Source of the DNA: Pedobacter frigidisoli
Lineage (GTDB): Bacteria; Bacteroidota; Bacteroidia; Sphingobacteriales; Sphingobacteriaceae
Length of the DNA: 64,000 bases
Direction: 5' to 3'
Assembly: GCF_004331675.1 (NCBI RefSeq)
Contig: NZ_SJSN01000012.1
Coordinates: forward strand, 62,001-126,000
The translations under genes and the position numbers were made by a program. Below, piece after piece: positions 9,180-17,603 of the stretch. Every line of letters starts with the position of its first letter. Position 1 is the stretch's first letter. The notes under the pieces were generated by a model. It worked only from the letters and a program-made list of their open reading frames with translations, had not been told where the DNA came from and ran no database searches.

Positions 9180-10139
9180 CTATAACCATTTTTTGCGCTT
9201 GAACCAAATTATGGGACCTAAGAAACTGATCAGCAGTAGCATGATCACATAAATATATCCATACTTCCACTCCAGTTCTGGCATAAATTTAAAATTCATT
9301 CCGTATATTCCTGCAACAAGGGTAGGCAACGAAATACAGACTGTCACGATCGTTAAGGTCTTAAAAATCCGGTTCTGTTCAAGGTCCACCTTATTCGATA
9401 CGTACTCCTTAAGATCATCCAAGCGTTCAAAATTATTCTGCACATATTCATTGATTACCGTAAGATCGTTAAGGTCTATAAAAATAGCCTCTTTTATCTC
9501 TTCGTTCAATTTTTTGCTTTTTCTTAACATGAGCAGGATCCGGCGGTACTTGTTCAATGATTCTTTTATGATGAGGTTATTGAATTTGAGTTTAGTGATC
9601 TGGTCAAGCGCAATTTCAGAAAATGATTCCTGCTTTTGTAGCTTGGAATAGATTGCCTTAATATTTTTGGCAATTACCTCGGTGAGGTCAGCAAAATAAT
9701 CGGAAATGATTCCGATCATTATTAGTAGAAAAGTATCTATAGTAAAGGGCAGTGTGCTTATCCCGTCAAATTGCTTCTGCCTTTGGCTCTCAGGGATAAA
9801 CTGTTCAAAATTTATGGCCATGAAAGAGAACATGATGTTTTCCTTAAGGATAAAACATATTATCACCTCTTCCATTCCGCTTTCTGAACTTAAATAGGGA
9901 AAAGTAAAATTAAAGGCCAGCTGGTCATCCTTTTCCAGAAAATGGGAACTTATCTCAATATCATCTCCGTGGTTTAGCATGGAAGCATCTATTCCAAAAA
10001 GTTTCTCTAGCCCCTCCACCTCTACTTTGTTATAACCAATAACCTGTACACTGGAGATCCCGCTTAAATCACCAGGAATCTCATCAATATTATCCAGCTT
10101 GATAATTTCTTTATCATTTCTTAAGAGTTCAATAATCAT
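9180..10139 (-). CDS. corA: CorA-family divalent cation (Mg2+) channel
   Basis: A 319-residue CorA protein. The N-terminal cytosolic alpha/beta domain is followed by long helices (about residues 150-260). At the C-terminus lie two membrane segments: TM1 (TIVTVCISLPTLVAGI) leading into the signature YGMNF, then a loop FMPELEWKYGY and TM2, ending in a basic tail (WFKRKKWL). The G-M-N triad forms the selectivity filter of the pentameric channel. The gene stands alone between a broken DUF35 gene and the efflux operon. Confidence 0.9.
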   Translation of the reverse strand: MIIELLRNDKEIIKLDNIDEIPGDLSGISSVQVIGYNKVEVEGLEKLFGIDASMLNHGDDIEISSHFLEKDDQLAFNFTFPYLSSESGMEEVIICFILKENIMFSFMAINFEQFIPESQRQKQFDGISTLPFTIDTFLLIMIGIISDYFADLTEVIAKNIKAIYSKLQKQESFSEIALDQITKLKFNNLIIKESLNKYRRILLMLRKSKKLNEEIKEAIFIDLNDLTVINEYVQNNFERLDDLKEYVSNKVDLEQNRIFKTLTIVTVCISLPTLVAGIYGMNFKFMPELEWKYGYIYVIMLLLISFLGPIIWFKRKKWL

Positions 10140-10411
10140 TGTTGCTTATTTAGGTTAATATACCACCGGTCCATCATAGCCTGATCCATATGGATTCAGC
10201 ATAAGTTAAACAGATCCTTTCTCAGTGCAACTAATATAAACAAATGAAAAAAATTTTCACCTTATAGTGCTGTGAACAGTTAATCTTAGTCTGCGTATCT
10301 TATCTAGAGTCCTCTGAGTATAAAATCTAGGGAATCATAAGCCGGAAAGTGTGGCCATCTGGCCTCTTCGCCACCTTAAGCATTAATAACCTACATTAAC
10401 AAACCCGAGCC

Positions 10412-11020
10412 TCAGGGCAAAATCAAACCAGCAACAACCGCCCGGAGTGTAGTATTAACTGCGTCCTTAATATCCGCTTCGTATTTTATGGAAGTATCTG
10501 GATTGTTAAAGATGAGGCAACGAAAAAAGACAATTTTGCTAATACTGCCAAAAATTACGGCAACCATTAAAGGCACGTTGATCTCCTCCCTCAGGATTCC
10601 CTGTTGCTGCCCAGCTTCGACAGCCTCGCTAAAAACCTGATTTATTTTTGACTGAAGTTCATTACAGATCTCTTTGACCGTGACGTACTTTCCCGGAAAT
10701 GCCTGCACCTGGTTCATTAGGACAAAAAAACTCCGTTTTTCAAAAAATTCATCCACATAAAAGGCATTTATAGAAGAAAGCCTTTCCAAGGGATCTTTTT
10801 TGTCCCAGTAAGCTGTAAAAAGCTGATCCTGCCTTTCAAGCCTATAGACAAAAATAGATGCAAGGAGTTTTTCCTTGGATCCAAAGTAATAAGATATAAG
10901 TGCGGTATTGAAAGAACCTTCCCTTGCAATATCCCTGATCGAAGTACCTTCATAACCATTATTGGCAAACAGCTTTTCAGCTACCTTTAGGATAATAATC
11001 TTTTTGTTACGCTCACCCAT
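10412..11020 (-). CDS. TetR/AcrR-family regulator at the end of the efflux operon
   Basis: The HTH lies at the N-terminus: KVAEKLFANNGYEGTSIRDI then NTALISYYFGSKEKLLASIF. The C-terminal ligand domain is helical. I place the start at 11020 (MGERNKK), as usual for this family. A longer frame from 11092 would overlap the TolC gene end and run through the GC-rich hairpin at 11045-11078; a start at 11038 (MTKCYIM) is also possible. It is the last of four co-directional genes (HlyD, MFS, TolC, TetR) and could feed back on the pump. A degraded relative lies at about 43.7 kb. Confidence 0.82.
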   Translation of the reverse strand: MGERNKKIIILKVAEKLFANNGYEGTSIRDIAREGSFNTALISYYFGSKEKLLASIFVYRLERQDQLFTAYWDKKDPLERLSSINAFYVDEFFEKRSFFVLMNQVQAFPGKYVTVKEICNELQSKINQVFSEAVEAGQQQGILREEINVPLMVAVIFGSISKIVFFRCLIFNNPDTSIKYEADIKDAVNTTLRAVVAGLILP

Positions 11021-11044
11021 AATATAACATTTAGTCATGTGGGT

Positions 11045-11078
11045 AACAGGCCCGGTCTTATCCCCGGCCTGTTTTTTT
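11045..11078 (+). terminator. Hairpin with T-run between tolC-like and tetR genes
   Basis: AACAGGCC (11045-11052) pairs with GGCCTGTT (11066-11073), with further inner pairs, and a run of seven T follows at 11072-11078 on the + strand. The flanking genes are both on the - strand, so the T-run side faces antisense transcripts. On the - strand the hairpin lies just before the TetR start and might lower its expression. Confidence 0.5.
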
Positions 11079-11085
11079 ATCTTGT

Positions 11086-12375
11086 TTACCAATATTTAAG
11101 GCCTGTTAATTTAGCCAGAGTCAACTGAGCGACACACAACTTATACCGGAACTGTAAATCGGCCAGCTCGGCCCTTTGTACGTTTGAACTCGCTTCAGTG
11201 AGTTCCAGATTTGTGCCGATTCCATTACGGAACCTACTCTGTGCAAGCTTTTGCGCCTCTTTTGCTTCGGCAATCTGTTGTCCGGAATTAGCCAGACTAG
11301 AGGTATTGCTTTTTACATCGATCAATGCCCGATCGATGTCCCTGCGAAAACTATTGTTCAGGCTTTCAGCCGAAAACTGGGTAGTTTTTAGCTCGCTCTG
11401 AGAAAGCCTCACCTGTTTTCTTGCCTTTCCTCCATCGTATATCGGAATGCGCACAGACAGTCCAGCGGCATAATTATACCTGAACTGCATAATATCGGGC
11501 GCAAAACCGTTTCTGAAACCATTGCCTGCACTTAATGAAATTGTAGGTTTTCCACCAGTTTTGCTTAGCGCCAGGTCTGCCTGTAGTTGAGCGACCCGAT
11601 CGTTCAAAAGTTTAAACTCGGGATTTTCTGCCTGTGCTTTAGCTAGGGCGCTGTAGAGATCTGAAGCATTTTCGAGGGGGAAACCAACTTCAATATTTGC
11701 GATATCCGTTTTTAAACCACTCGAATATTCCATTAGCGCATATTGTTTATCTAGTGCATTTAAAAGATCAATTTTGCTATTTTCCTCTTTGTGTATACTG
11801 GATAAAATGGTCAATACATCATACCTCAGCGCATCACCGTTCTTAAACTTTATTTCAGTGTCTTTTTTATTGACCTGAAGAAAATTGATTACACTATCCT
11901 GAATGGCAATCGCCTTTTTAAGATAGGCGATCTGATAATATATACCCGCCACCTCATAAGCTACCTGGTTCCGGTTGACTTCGATATTGTCTTTCGAATA
12001 TTGAAGAGCCGCTTTCGCCCTATCCACGCCAGCTTTAACTACACCAAAGTCTAAAAGGGTGTACTGGGCATCAATAGAGGTAGCATAATTGTTTTTCGGA
12101 ACGATTTGTATGCCATTTCCACCAGGTAGCGAGATTTCGGAAACTGGGGCTGCATACCGGTAAGACCCGGAGGCGCTCACCGAAGGCAGTCCGGCAGATT
12201 TAGCAAGTTCAATGCGTAATTGGTCACTTTCAACAGCTTGCGAAAGTTCTTTAAATTTAGGAAAATAGGTGAACGACCTATTGATGAGTGTCTTTAGATC
12301 TGCTTTAGCTTCCTGCGCCATTAAAAGAGGCGACGAGAGCATACTTAGCATAATGACTACGAATATTTTTTTCAT
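11086..12375 (-). CDS. TolC-family outer-membrane efflux protein
   Basis: A 429-residue outer-membrane channel with an N-terminal Sec signal peptide (MKKIFVVIMLSMLSSPLLMA/QEAKA). Two outer-membrane efflux repeats follow (about 25-215 and 235-420), each with long helices rich in Ala, Gln and Leu and ending in short beta segments such as YATSIDAQYTLLDFG and YAAGLSVRIPIYDGGKARKQ. Trimers form the exit duct of tripartite pumps. It is 19 bp downstream of the MFS gene in the same operon, so it should complete the EmrAB-like pump. Confidence 0.9.
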   Translation of the reverse strand: MKKIFVVIMLSMLSSPLLMAQEAKADLKTLINRSFTYFPKFKELSQAVESDQLRIELAKSAGLPSVSASGSYRYAAPVSEISLPGGNGIQIVPKNNYATSIDAQYTLLDFGVVKAGVDRAKAALQYSKDNIEVNRNQVAYEVAGIYYQIAYLKKAIAIQDSVINFLQVNKKDTEIKFKNGDALRYDVLTILSSIHKEENSKIDLLNALDKQYALMEYSSGLKTDIANIEVGFPLENASDLYSALAKAQAENPEFKLLNDRVAQLQADLALSKTGGKPTISLSAGNGFRNGFAPDIMQFRYNYAAGLSVRIPIYDGGKARKQVRLSQSELKTTQFSAESLNNSFRRDIDRALIDVKSNTSSLANSGQQIAEAKEAQKLAQSRFRNGIGTNLELTEASSNVQRAELADLQFRYKLCVAQLTLAKLTGLKYW

Positions 12376-12394
12376 TTTTTAGAATTTTAAATTA

Positions 12395-13975
12395 CTAATG
12401 GGCTGCAGCTGCAACTTTTGCCCTGGTTTCTGCATCCATATTTTCGCTTTTTAATAGGAACATAAACGGAACAGTACAGGCGAAGAATACCGCAATCAAC
12501 AAAAAACCGTCAAGATATGCCTGCATATGTGCCTGGCTGGAAATCGCATGATCAATACTTCCATAAGCTGCCTGTTTTGCTATGCCGGGATTTACACCCT
12601 TTCCGATCATTCCATTGGTAAGCGCATTTACACGTCCGGTTACCAGGGTGCTGTTCCCCTGGAGGTTCGATACCAGATCCGACCGGTGCGTTGCGTACCT
12701 GTTGGTGGTATAGGTATTCATAATTGCGATCCCAAATGCCCCTCCTAGCTGACGGCACATATTCGTAAGAGAAATCCCATAGGGCATATCGGATGGTTTC
12801 AGGCCAACAACAGCCTGACTCAACAGTGGAACGGTCAGGCAACCCGTACCAATACCCCTACATATCTGGGGAAGGATAAACCACCATTTATCTGCATCCG
12901 GCGCTGCCTGTGAGGAAAGATATCCGTGCATAATAAAAAGGATAAATCCCAGGATTACAAAATAGATCGGTTTAATTCCCTTGCCCAGCCCTATTCCTAT
13001 AAATGGCATGGCGATGAGTGAAACTATTGCCCCAGGGACCATTGACAATCCGGCGTCAGTCGGTGTATAACCCATTGCCCGCTGCACCATTACCGGAAAA
13101 AGGTAAACTGAGCCAAACAAACCAAAACCGCAAACAAAAGTCAATAAATTACTACCGATCAGGTTCCTGCTTTTCATCACCCTCAAATTGATTGCAGGAT
13201 TTTTAGTGTTGAGTTCCCACCAGATAAAAAGGCCAAGGCCTACCACAGCTGCAACAGTTAGCAGACGGATGGCGGAGTCTTCAAACCAGTCTTCCGATTG
13301 CCCCTTTTCTAGAATATACTGTAAAGCACCTATGCCTACGGTTAGCGATAAAATCCCAACATAATCGATCGGAATAGCACTTTTGTCTATATCATACTCG
13401 TCTTCCTTACGATCGATAAAATGCCATGTAAATATTGCAGCCAATATGCCGATAGGGATATTGATATCAAAAATAAGTGCCCAATGGTAATTGTCCACAA
13501 TATAACCGCCAAGGATAGGTCCGACGGTCGGCCCAAGGACAACACCCATCCCGAAAATTGCACCGGCCATCCCTTTTTGTTCCGGTTTAAACTGATCGAA
13601 GAGAATACCCTGCGAAACCGACAACAGTGCGCCTCCTCCAATTCCCTGTACAAACCGCCAAAAAACAAGCATCCAGAGTGAAGATGAATTGCCGCACATG
13701 AATGAAGCGATTGTAAAAATGATTATTGAGGTGAAATAGTAATTCTTACGGCCAAAATACCGGCTCAAAAATCCTGTTAAGGGTATGATGATCACATTTG
13801 CAATTGCATAAGCGGTCACAACCCATGAAGCATCTTCCAGGGTTGCACCTAATGTACCGCTGATATTGTTCAGTGCAACATTGATAATCGATGTATCGAT
13901 CAGCTCCATCACTGCAGCAGTAATCGTCGTAATTACGATCAGTATTTTTATATATTTATTGCGTTTGCGTTCCAT
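12395..13975 (-). CDS. emrB: EmrB/QacA-type DHA2 MFS exporter (14 TM)
   Basis: A 526-residue inner-membrane transporter with about 14 TM segments. TM1 carries the DHA2 signature ELIDTSIINVALNNIS; motif A is GFLSRYFGRKNYY; the antiporter motif C is GMGVVLGPTVGPILGGYIV, followed by FDINIPIG. The family exports lipophilic drugs by H+ antiport together with a membrane fusion protein and TolC. It sits 30 bp after the HlyD gene and 19 bp before the TolC gene. Confidence 0.92.
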   Translation of the reverse strand: MERKRNKYIKILIVITTITAAVMELIDTSIINVALNNISGTLGATLEDASWVVTAYAIANVIIIPLTGFLSRYFGRKNYYFTSIIIFTIASFMCGNSSSLWMLVFWRFVQGIGGGALLSVSQGILFDQFKPEQKGMAGAIFGMGVVLGPTVGPILGGYIVDNYHWALIFDINIPIGILAAIFTWHFIDRKEDEYDIDKSAIPIDYVGILSLTVGIGALQYILEKGQSEDWFEDSAIRLLTVAAVVGLGLFIWWELNTKNPAINLRVMKSRNLIGSNLLTFVCGFGLFGSVYLFPVMVQRAMGYTPTDAGLSMVPGAIVSLIAMPFIGIGLGKGIKPIYFVILGFILFIMHGYLSSQAAPDADKWWFILPQICRGIGTGCLTVPLLSQAVVGLKPSDMPYGISLTNMCRQLGGAFGIAIMNTYTTNRYATHRSDLVSNLQGNSTLVTGRVNALTNGMIGKGVNPGIAKQAAYGSIDHAISSQAHMQAYLDGFLLIAVFFACTVPFMFLLKSENMDAETRAKVAAAAH

Positions 13976-14005
13976 ACCTATTATTATAAATGAACCACCT
14001 CATAA

Positions 14006-15055
14006 TTATTTCACCTTTACTTCAACTTCTACACTTAAGCCTGCTTTGAGAATATCTTTTACATCAGAAGCTTTATCGATCTGTATGGTTACGGGAACGC
14101 GCTGGGTAACCTTAACAAAATTTCCTGTTGAATTATCTGGTGGGAGCAGCGAAAACTTTGCACCCGTTGCATCACTGAAACCTGAAACAGTACCAGCAAT
14201 TTCCTTATCTGGATAACCATCAATGACAATTTTTACGGCCTGGCCGGTTTTCATATGTTCAATCTGCGTTTCCTTAAAATTGGCCACGATCCAATATTTA
14301 TCGTTGCTGACTACGCTGAAAAGCTGTTGTCCACCCTGTACATATTGACCTGGCTTCAGATTGGTCTCTCCCACCTTGCCCGATGTTGGTGCAATAATTT
14401 TGGTGTAACTCAGATTTAGCCTGGCATTCTCAAGAGCGGTTTCCCTGGCAGCAATATTTGCCTTGGCACGTTCAATTTCTGCATGTGCACTACCAGTCTG
14501 GGTTCCTGCCTGTTTGTAGCGGCTTTTACTTGTGGCCAACATCCGTTCGGCAGTTTGGTAGGCCGACTGGCTGCGCTCAAACTGCCTTTGGGTTATCGAT
14601 CCTTCCTTAAATAATATCCCGTCACGTGACACGTCTTTTTTTGCCTGACTAAGAGTTACTTCTTCCAAACTGATGCCTGCAGCAGCCACATCCTGATCGG
14701 AACCGATGGTAGGAATTTTAGATTCAGCATTGCTCAGTTCAGCCCGTGCAGCCATCAGATCTGCCTCCGCCTGTTTTAAGGCAAGAAGAAACGCACTGTC
14801 ATCCACTACAACAAGCGTATCACCCTGTTTTACCTGTTGATAATCCAAAAGTTTAAAGTTGTTTACGAAACCGGAAATCCTACTGAGCACTGGAACAGAA
14901 TTTGCCTCAATCTGTGCATTATCGGTGCTTTCATAACTGAGCGCATGTGTAATCCTACTGAAAGCAAAATAACAGAGGACAATGCCGATGACAGCGGCAA
15001 CAAAGATTTTAAGAACTTTAGTAGGCATAGAGGTGTTTTTTTCCTGAGATTCCAT
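14006..15055 (-). CDS. emrA: HlyD/EmrA-type membrane fusion protein
   Basis: A 349-residue periplasmic adaptor anchored by one TM helix (about 14-34, KIFVAAVIGIVLCYFAF). The first biotinyl-lipoyl half follows (NAQIEANSVPVLSRISG), then a long alpha-helical hairpin (about 85-200, rich in Ala, Gln and Glu) and the second lipoyl half IIAPTSGKVGETNLKPGQYV, then a beta-barrel domain. It bridges EmrB and TolC. It is the first gene of the operon; a -7-like element and a direct-repeat operator lie just upstream, and a MarR gene is divergent. Confidence 0.92.
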   Translation of the reverse strand: MESQEKNTSMPTKVLKIFVAAVIGIVLCYFAFSRITHALSYESTDNAQIEANSVPVLSRISGFVNNFKLLDYQQVKQGDTLVVVDDSAFLLALKQAEADLMAARAELSNAESKIPTIGSDQDVAAAGISLEEVTLSQAKKDVSRDGILFKEGSITQRQFERSQSAYQTAERMLATSKSRYKQAGTQTGSAHAEIERAKANIAARETALENARLNLSYTKIIAPTSGKVGETNLKPGQYVQGGQQLFSVVSNDKYWIVANFKETQIEHMKTGQAVKIVIDGYPDKEIAGTVSGFSDATGAKFSLLPPDNSTGNFVKVTQRVPVTIQIDKASDVKDILKAGLSVEVEVKVK

Positions 15056-15074
15056 AAATTAAATTTTTACAGCA

Positions 15075-15082
15075 CAAAAGTA
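15075..15082 (-). promoter_or_regulatory. Bacteroidetes -7 box of the emrAB-tolC operon
   Basis: On the - strand the octamer TACTTTTG fits the Bacteroidetes primary-sigma consensus TAnnTTTG, 20 bp upstream of the HlyD start. No clear TTTG -33 box is seen at the expected spacing. Confidence 0.5.
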
Positions 15083-15087
15083 CACCA

Positions 15088-15118
15088 AGTTGACTAATTT
15101 AGTACTCCCAGTTGACTA
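15088..15118. promoter_or_regulatory. Candidate MarR operator: two direct repeats
   Basis: AGTTGACTA occurs at 15088-15096 and again at 15110-15118, 22 bp apart, about two helical turns. The repeats lie immediately upstream of the -7 box of the efflux operon and between it and the divergent MarR gene, where an autoregulating repressor would bind. Confidence 0.5.
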
Positions 15119-15204
15119 TTATTTTTTGTTAAAATTAATAATATTGGATTTAAATGACATTTCTTTAAGACCAGATGCAAAAAATTTTCACGTATTTTTA
15201 GCCC

Positions 15205-15675
15205 ATGGAAAACCCACTACCCACTGAACGGCTGATTTTCAGATTGATGGACATGTTAAAAAAACAGATGGAGAAATTAGCTACCGTCCAACTGGCTAAG
15301 CTTATATCACCGGATTTCAATCTTACCTATGTACCATATTTTATGAGTATTGGGGAAACAGGAATTTCTAACCACGAGCTTCTGGAAAAAATAATGGTAA
15401 CCAAACAGGGCGTAAGCAAGATCGTAAAAGAATTAGAACGTCTTGAACTTATCTATTCTGTTAAAAGTAAACAGGATGCAAGATCGATCATGATCTATCT
15501 CACAAAAAAGGGACATATACTCAACATCGCAATCAAGAAAATGGCCGCAACGACAACAGCGGAATATAGCAACCTGCTGGGTGCCAAGAAATATGAACAG
15601 TTATTGGATTCATTGGTCAAAATCCAAGCCCACAACCAACAACTTTTGGAAAAGATAGGCCGTGGGACTCCATAA
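15205..15675 (+). CDS. MarR-family transcriptional regulator
   Basis: A 156-residue protein. The winged helix is visible as GISNHELLEKIMVTKQGVSK then IVKELERLELIYSVKSKQDA with wing RSIMIYLTKKG. It is transcribed away from the HlyD-EmrB-TolC-TetR operon with a 149-bp shared promoter region holding a direct-repeat candidate operator. By family precedent (EmrR/MarR) it would repress the pump until a phenolic or lipophilic ligand binds. The regulation is inferred. Confidence 0.88.
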   Translation: MENPLPTERLIFRLMDMLKKQMEKLATVQLAKLISPDFNLTYVPYFMSIGETGISNHELLEKIMVTKQGVSKIVKELERLELIYSVKSKQDARSIMIYLTKKGHILNIAIKKMAATTTAEYSNLLGAKKYEQLLDSLVKIQAHNQQLLEKIGRGTP

Positions 15676-15925
15676 GACAAATGAATTTCGAAATAATGGC
15701 GAGCAGCGATCATGCAACGTCAAGGTGAGATTTGGTAATTGATACATCCGCTCTGATAGATTTATTCTGCGGTCTAAGAAGAACCCAGCTCACATCGTTT
15801 GTTTATGTTGTGAGAGGAGGCATCAGGTTGATAAATGATATCTTTTCCGATAAACCGGTTGTTGGCCACACCATCATCCTCTTTAGTCAAAAGCATGAGA
15901 AATAATTAGGAAAAAGCTATAGGAA

Positions 15926-15943
15926 CCCCATGATTACACGGGG
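15926..15943 (-). terminator. Hairpin downstream of uxuA
   Basis: On the - strand CCCCGTG pairs with CATGGGG around the loop TAAT, 13 bp beyond the uxuA stop; a run of five T follows after ten bases. A short T-rich run also follows on the + strand, so it may work in both directions. Confidence 0.5.
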
Positions 15944-15955
15944 CTTTATTTCTGT

Positions 15956-17152
15956 TTATTTATTGTTCCGCTGTAGGCTAAACTCCCCTGTTACGCCGAG
16001 TTCAAGCCCTCTAAGTTCTGCCAGCCCCCTTAAGCGGCCTATTGCAGAATATCCAGGATTCGTCTGTTTTGACAGGTCATCTAGCATCTGATGGCCGTGG
16101 TCTGGCCGGAAAGGAATGGGAATTTTGCGCATTGCATTTTCTGCTGTCAGCGCTTTCATAATCTGGTACATATCCACGTCGCCGCCCAAGTGATCGGCCT
16201 CGTAAAAACTTCCGTCCTGATCTTTGGTTACATTCCTTAGATGCGCAAAATAAACCCGGCTTTTCACCCTCTGAAAAATCTCAAGAACATTATTTTCACG
16301 CCCTGCACCCAATGAACCTGTGCAGAAACATACCCCGTTAAATGGCAGGTCAACATTTTGAAGGATATAATTGAAATCCTCAATTGTACTGGCAATCCTG
16401 GGCAGGCCCAAAATAGAATAAGGCGGATCATCTGGGTGAATCGTCATATAGATCCCTTCGCTTTCGCAAACTTCGGCGATGGAGGAAAGAAAATAAACAA
16501 GGTTTTCCCTCAAACCATCTTTACCAATTTCTTCATATTCGCTTATACTCATACGAAGCGTTTCGAGTTCGATTTCTCTTTCGTTTGGGATACCCATTAA
16601 AACGTTTATGCGTAGCTCTTCCAGTTCGCCGGCAGTTAAGGTTTCAAATTTAGCTTTTGCCCTTTCCAGTACAGATTGTGGGTAATCAGCTGCGGCACCA
16701 ATCCGTTTTAGCACATAAAGATCAAATATTGCTAGGTCTATCCAGTTAAAATAAAGGGCTTTAGATCCATCCTTCATTTTTAGATCGAGCTGTGTTCGGG
16801 TCCAGTCTAAGACAGGCATAAAATTGTAACATACTGTTTTGATTCCGCAGGAGGACAGATTTCTAAGTGAGGTTTTGTAGTTTTCGATAAACTGGCCTGC
16901 ATCTGTCCTTTTGGTTTTAATAGCCTCGTGCACAGGTACACTTTCTACTACTGACCAGGTCAAACCCGAAGCTTCAATTATTGATTTCCGCTCAATGATG
17001 TCTTCTATTGGCCATATTTCACCATGCGGAATGTGGTGCAGCGCGGTAACAATGCCTGTTGCTCCAGCCTGTTTTACATCCTGTAAGGAAACGGGATCGC
17101 TTGGTCCATACCATCTCCATGTCTGTTCTAATCTTTTGTATAATTTTTTCAT
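15956..17152 (-). CDS. uxuA: Mannonate dehydratase
   Basis: An enzyme of about 398 residues that dehydrates D-mannonate to 2-keto-3-deoxygluconate in the cytosol, a step of hexuronate (glucuronate) breakdown. Family signatures: EQTWRWYGPSDPVSL at the N-terminus, GATGIVTALHHIPHGEIWP, KTVCYNFMPVLDWTRT, IHPDDPPYSILGLPRI and FRPDHGHQMLDD near the C-terminus, with the metal-binding His and Cys residues of the TIM barrel. The start at 17152 (MKKLYKRLEQTW) fits the family better than one two codons upstream. It lies downstream of the unknown 134-residue gene and the GH115-like gene, so it probably processes glucuronate released by this PUL. UxaC and UxuB are not in the window. Confidence 0.93.
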   Translation of the reverse strand: MKKLYKRLEQTWRWYGPSDPVSLQDVKQAGATGIVTALHHIPHGEIWPIEDIIERKSIIEASGLTWSVVESVPVHEAIKTKRTDAGQFIENYKTSLRNLSSCGIKTVCYNFMPVLDWTRTQLDLKMKDGSKALYFNWIDLAIFDLYVLKRIGAAADYPQSVLERAKAKFETLTAGELEELRINVLMGIPNEREIELETLRMSISEYEEIGKDGLRENLVYFLSSIAEVCESEGIYMTIHPDDPPYSILGLPRIASTIEDFNYILQNVDLPFNGVCFCTGSLGAGRENNVLEIFQRVKSRVYFAHLRNVTKDQDGSFYEADHLGGDVDMYQIMKALTAENAMRKIPIPFRPDHGHQMLDDLSKQTNPGYSAIGRLRGLAELRGLELGVTGEFSLQRNNK

Positions 17153-17198
17153 AAACATTATTTATTTTACATGACCAAAGTCTATGCAGCGTAAACCA

Positions 17199-17603
17199 TT
17201 ATTCCTGACCGGAAAAACATTCGTAAAAAAAATTTTCCTTTAGGGCCAGATAATCTGCCACAACATTCCGCATTGTATGATAATACAGGTTTATATTCTC
17301 CTCTACACTAAAGCATACCGTGTGACCTTTACCGACATCAAAATCAGAAAAGGTCAGTCTGAAATCTGTTGAACATAACCAAGAATGCACGGCCCTGTCA
17401 ATTCCTCCTATGTGGCATGCGGCAAGAACACGGTACCTTCCGGATTTAGTGTAAAAAGATAAAGCATATTCCACCGGAAGTTCAACTATTCCATAGCCTA
17501 TCAGATCGATTAGTACAGTGATCTTTTTTCTCATTTCAGTACGGTTAATTGATAGATATTGTAACTTTCTCCTAAGGATAGTCCCTTCTGCAACCCCATT
17601 CAT
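17199..17603 (-). CDS. Unknown 134-residue protein, coupled to GH115-like gene
   Basis: The start codon overlaps the stop of the GH115-like gene as ATGA (17600-17603), so translation is probably coupled. No signal peptide and no family I recognise. A second start is possible at residue 24 (MRKKITVLIDLIGYG). Visible features are hydrophobic beta-like stretches (TVLIDLIGYGIVELPVEYAL, RYRVLAACHIGGID) and an acidic aromatic C-terminal half. It lies between a putative alpha-glucuronidase and mannonate dehydratase, so a role linked to glucuronate use is a reasonable guess only. Confidence 0.6.
   Translation of the reverse strand: MNGVAEGTILRRKLQYLSINRTEMRKKITVLIDLIGYGIVELPVEYALSFYTKSGRYRVLAACHIGGIDRAVHSWLCSTDFRLTFSDFDVGKGHTVCFSVEENINLYYHTMRNVVADYLALKENFFYECFSGQE

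Noticed and set aside
11021..11092. N-terminal extension of the TetR protein
   Set aside because: It overlaps the tolC-like gene and runs through a hairpin; the TetR fold starts after residue 25 of the long form.
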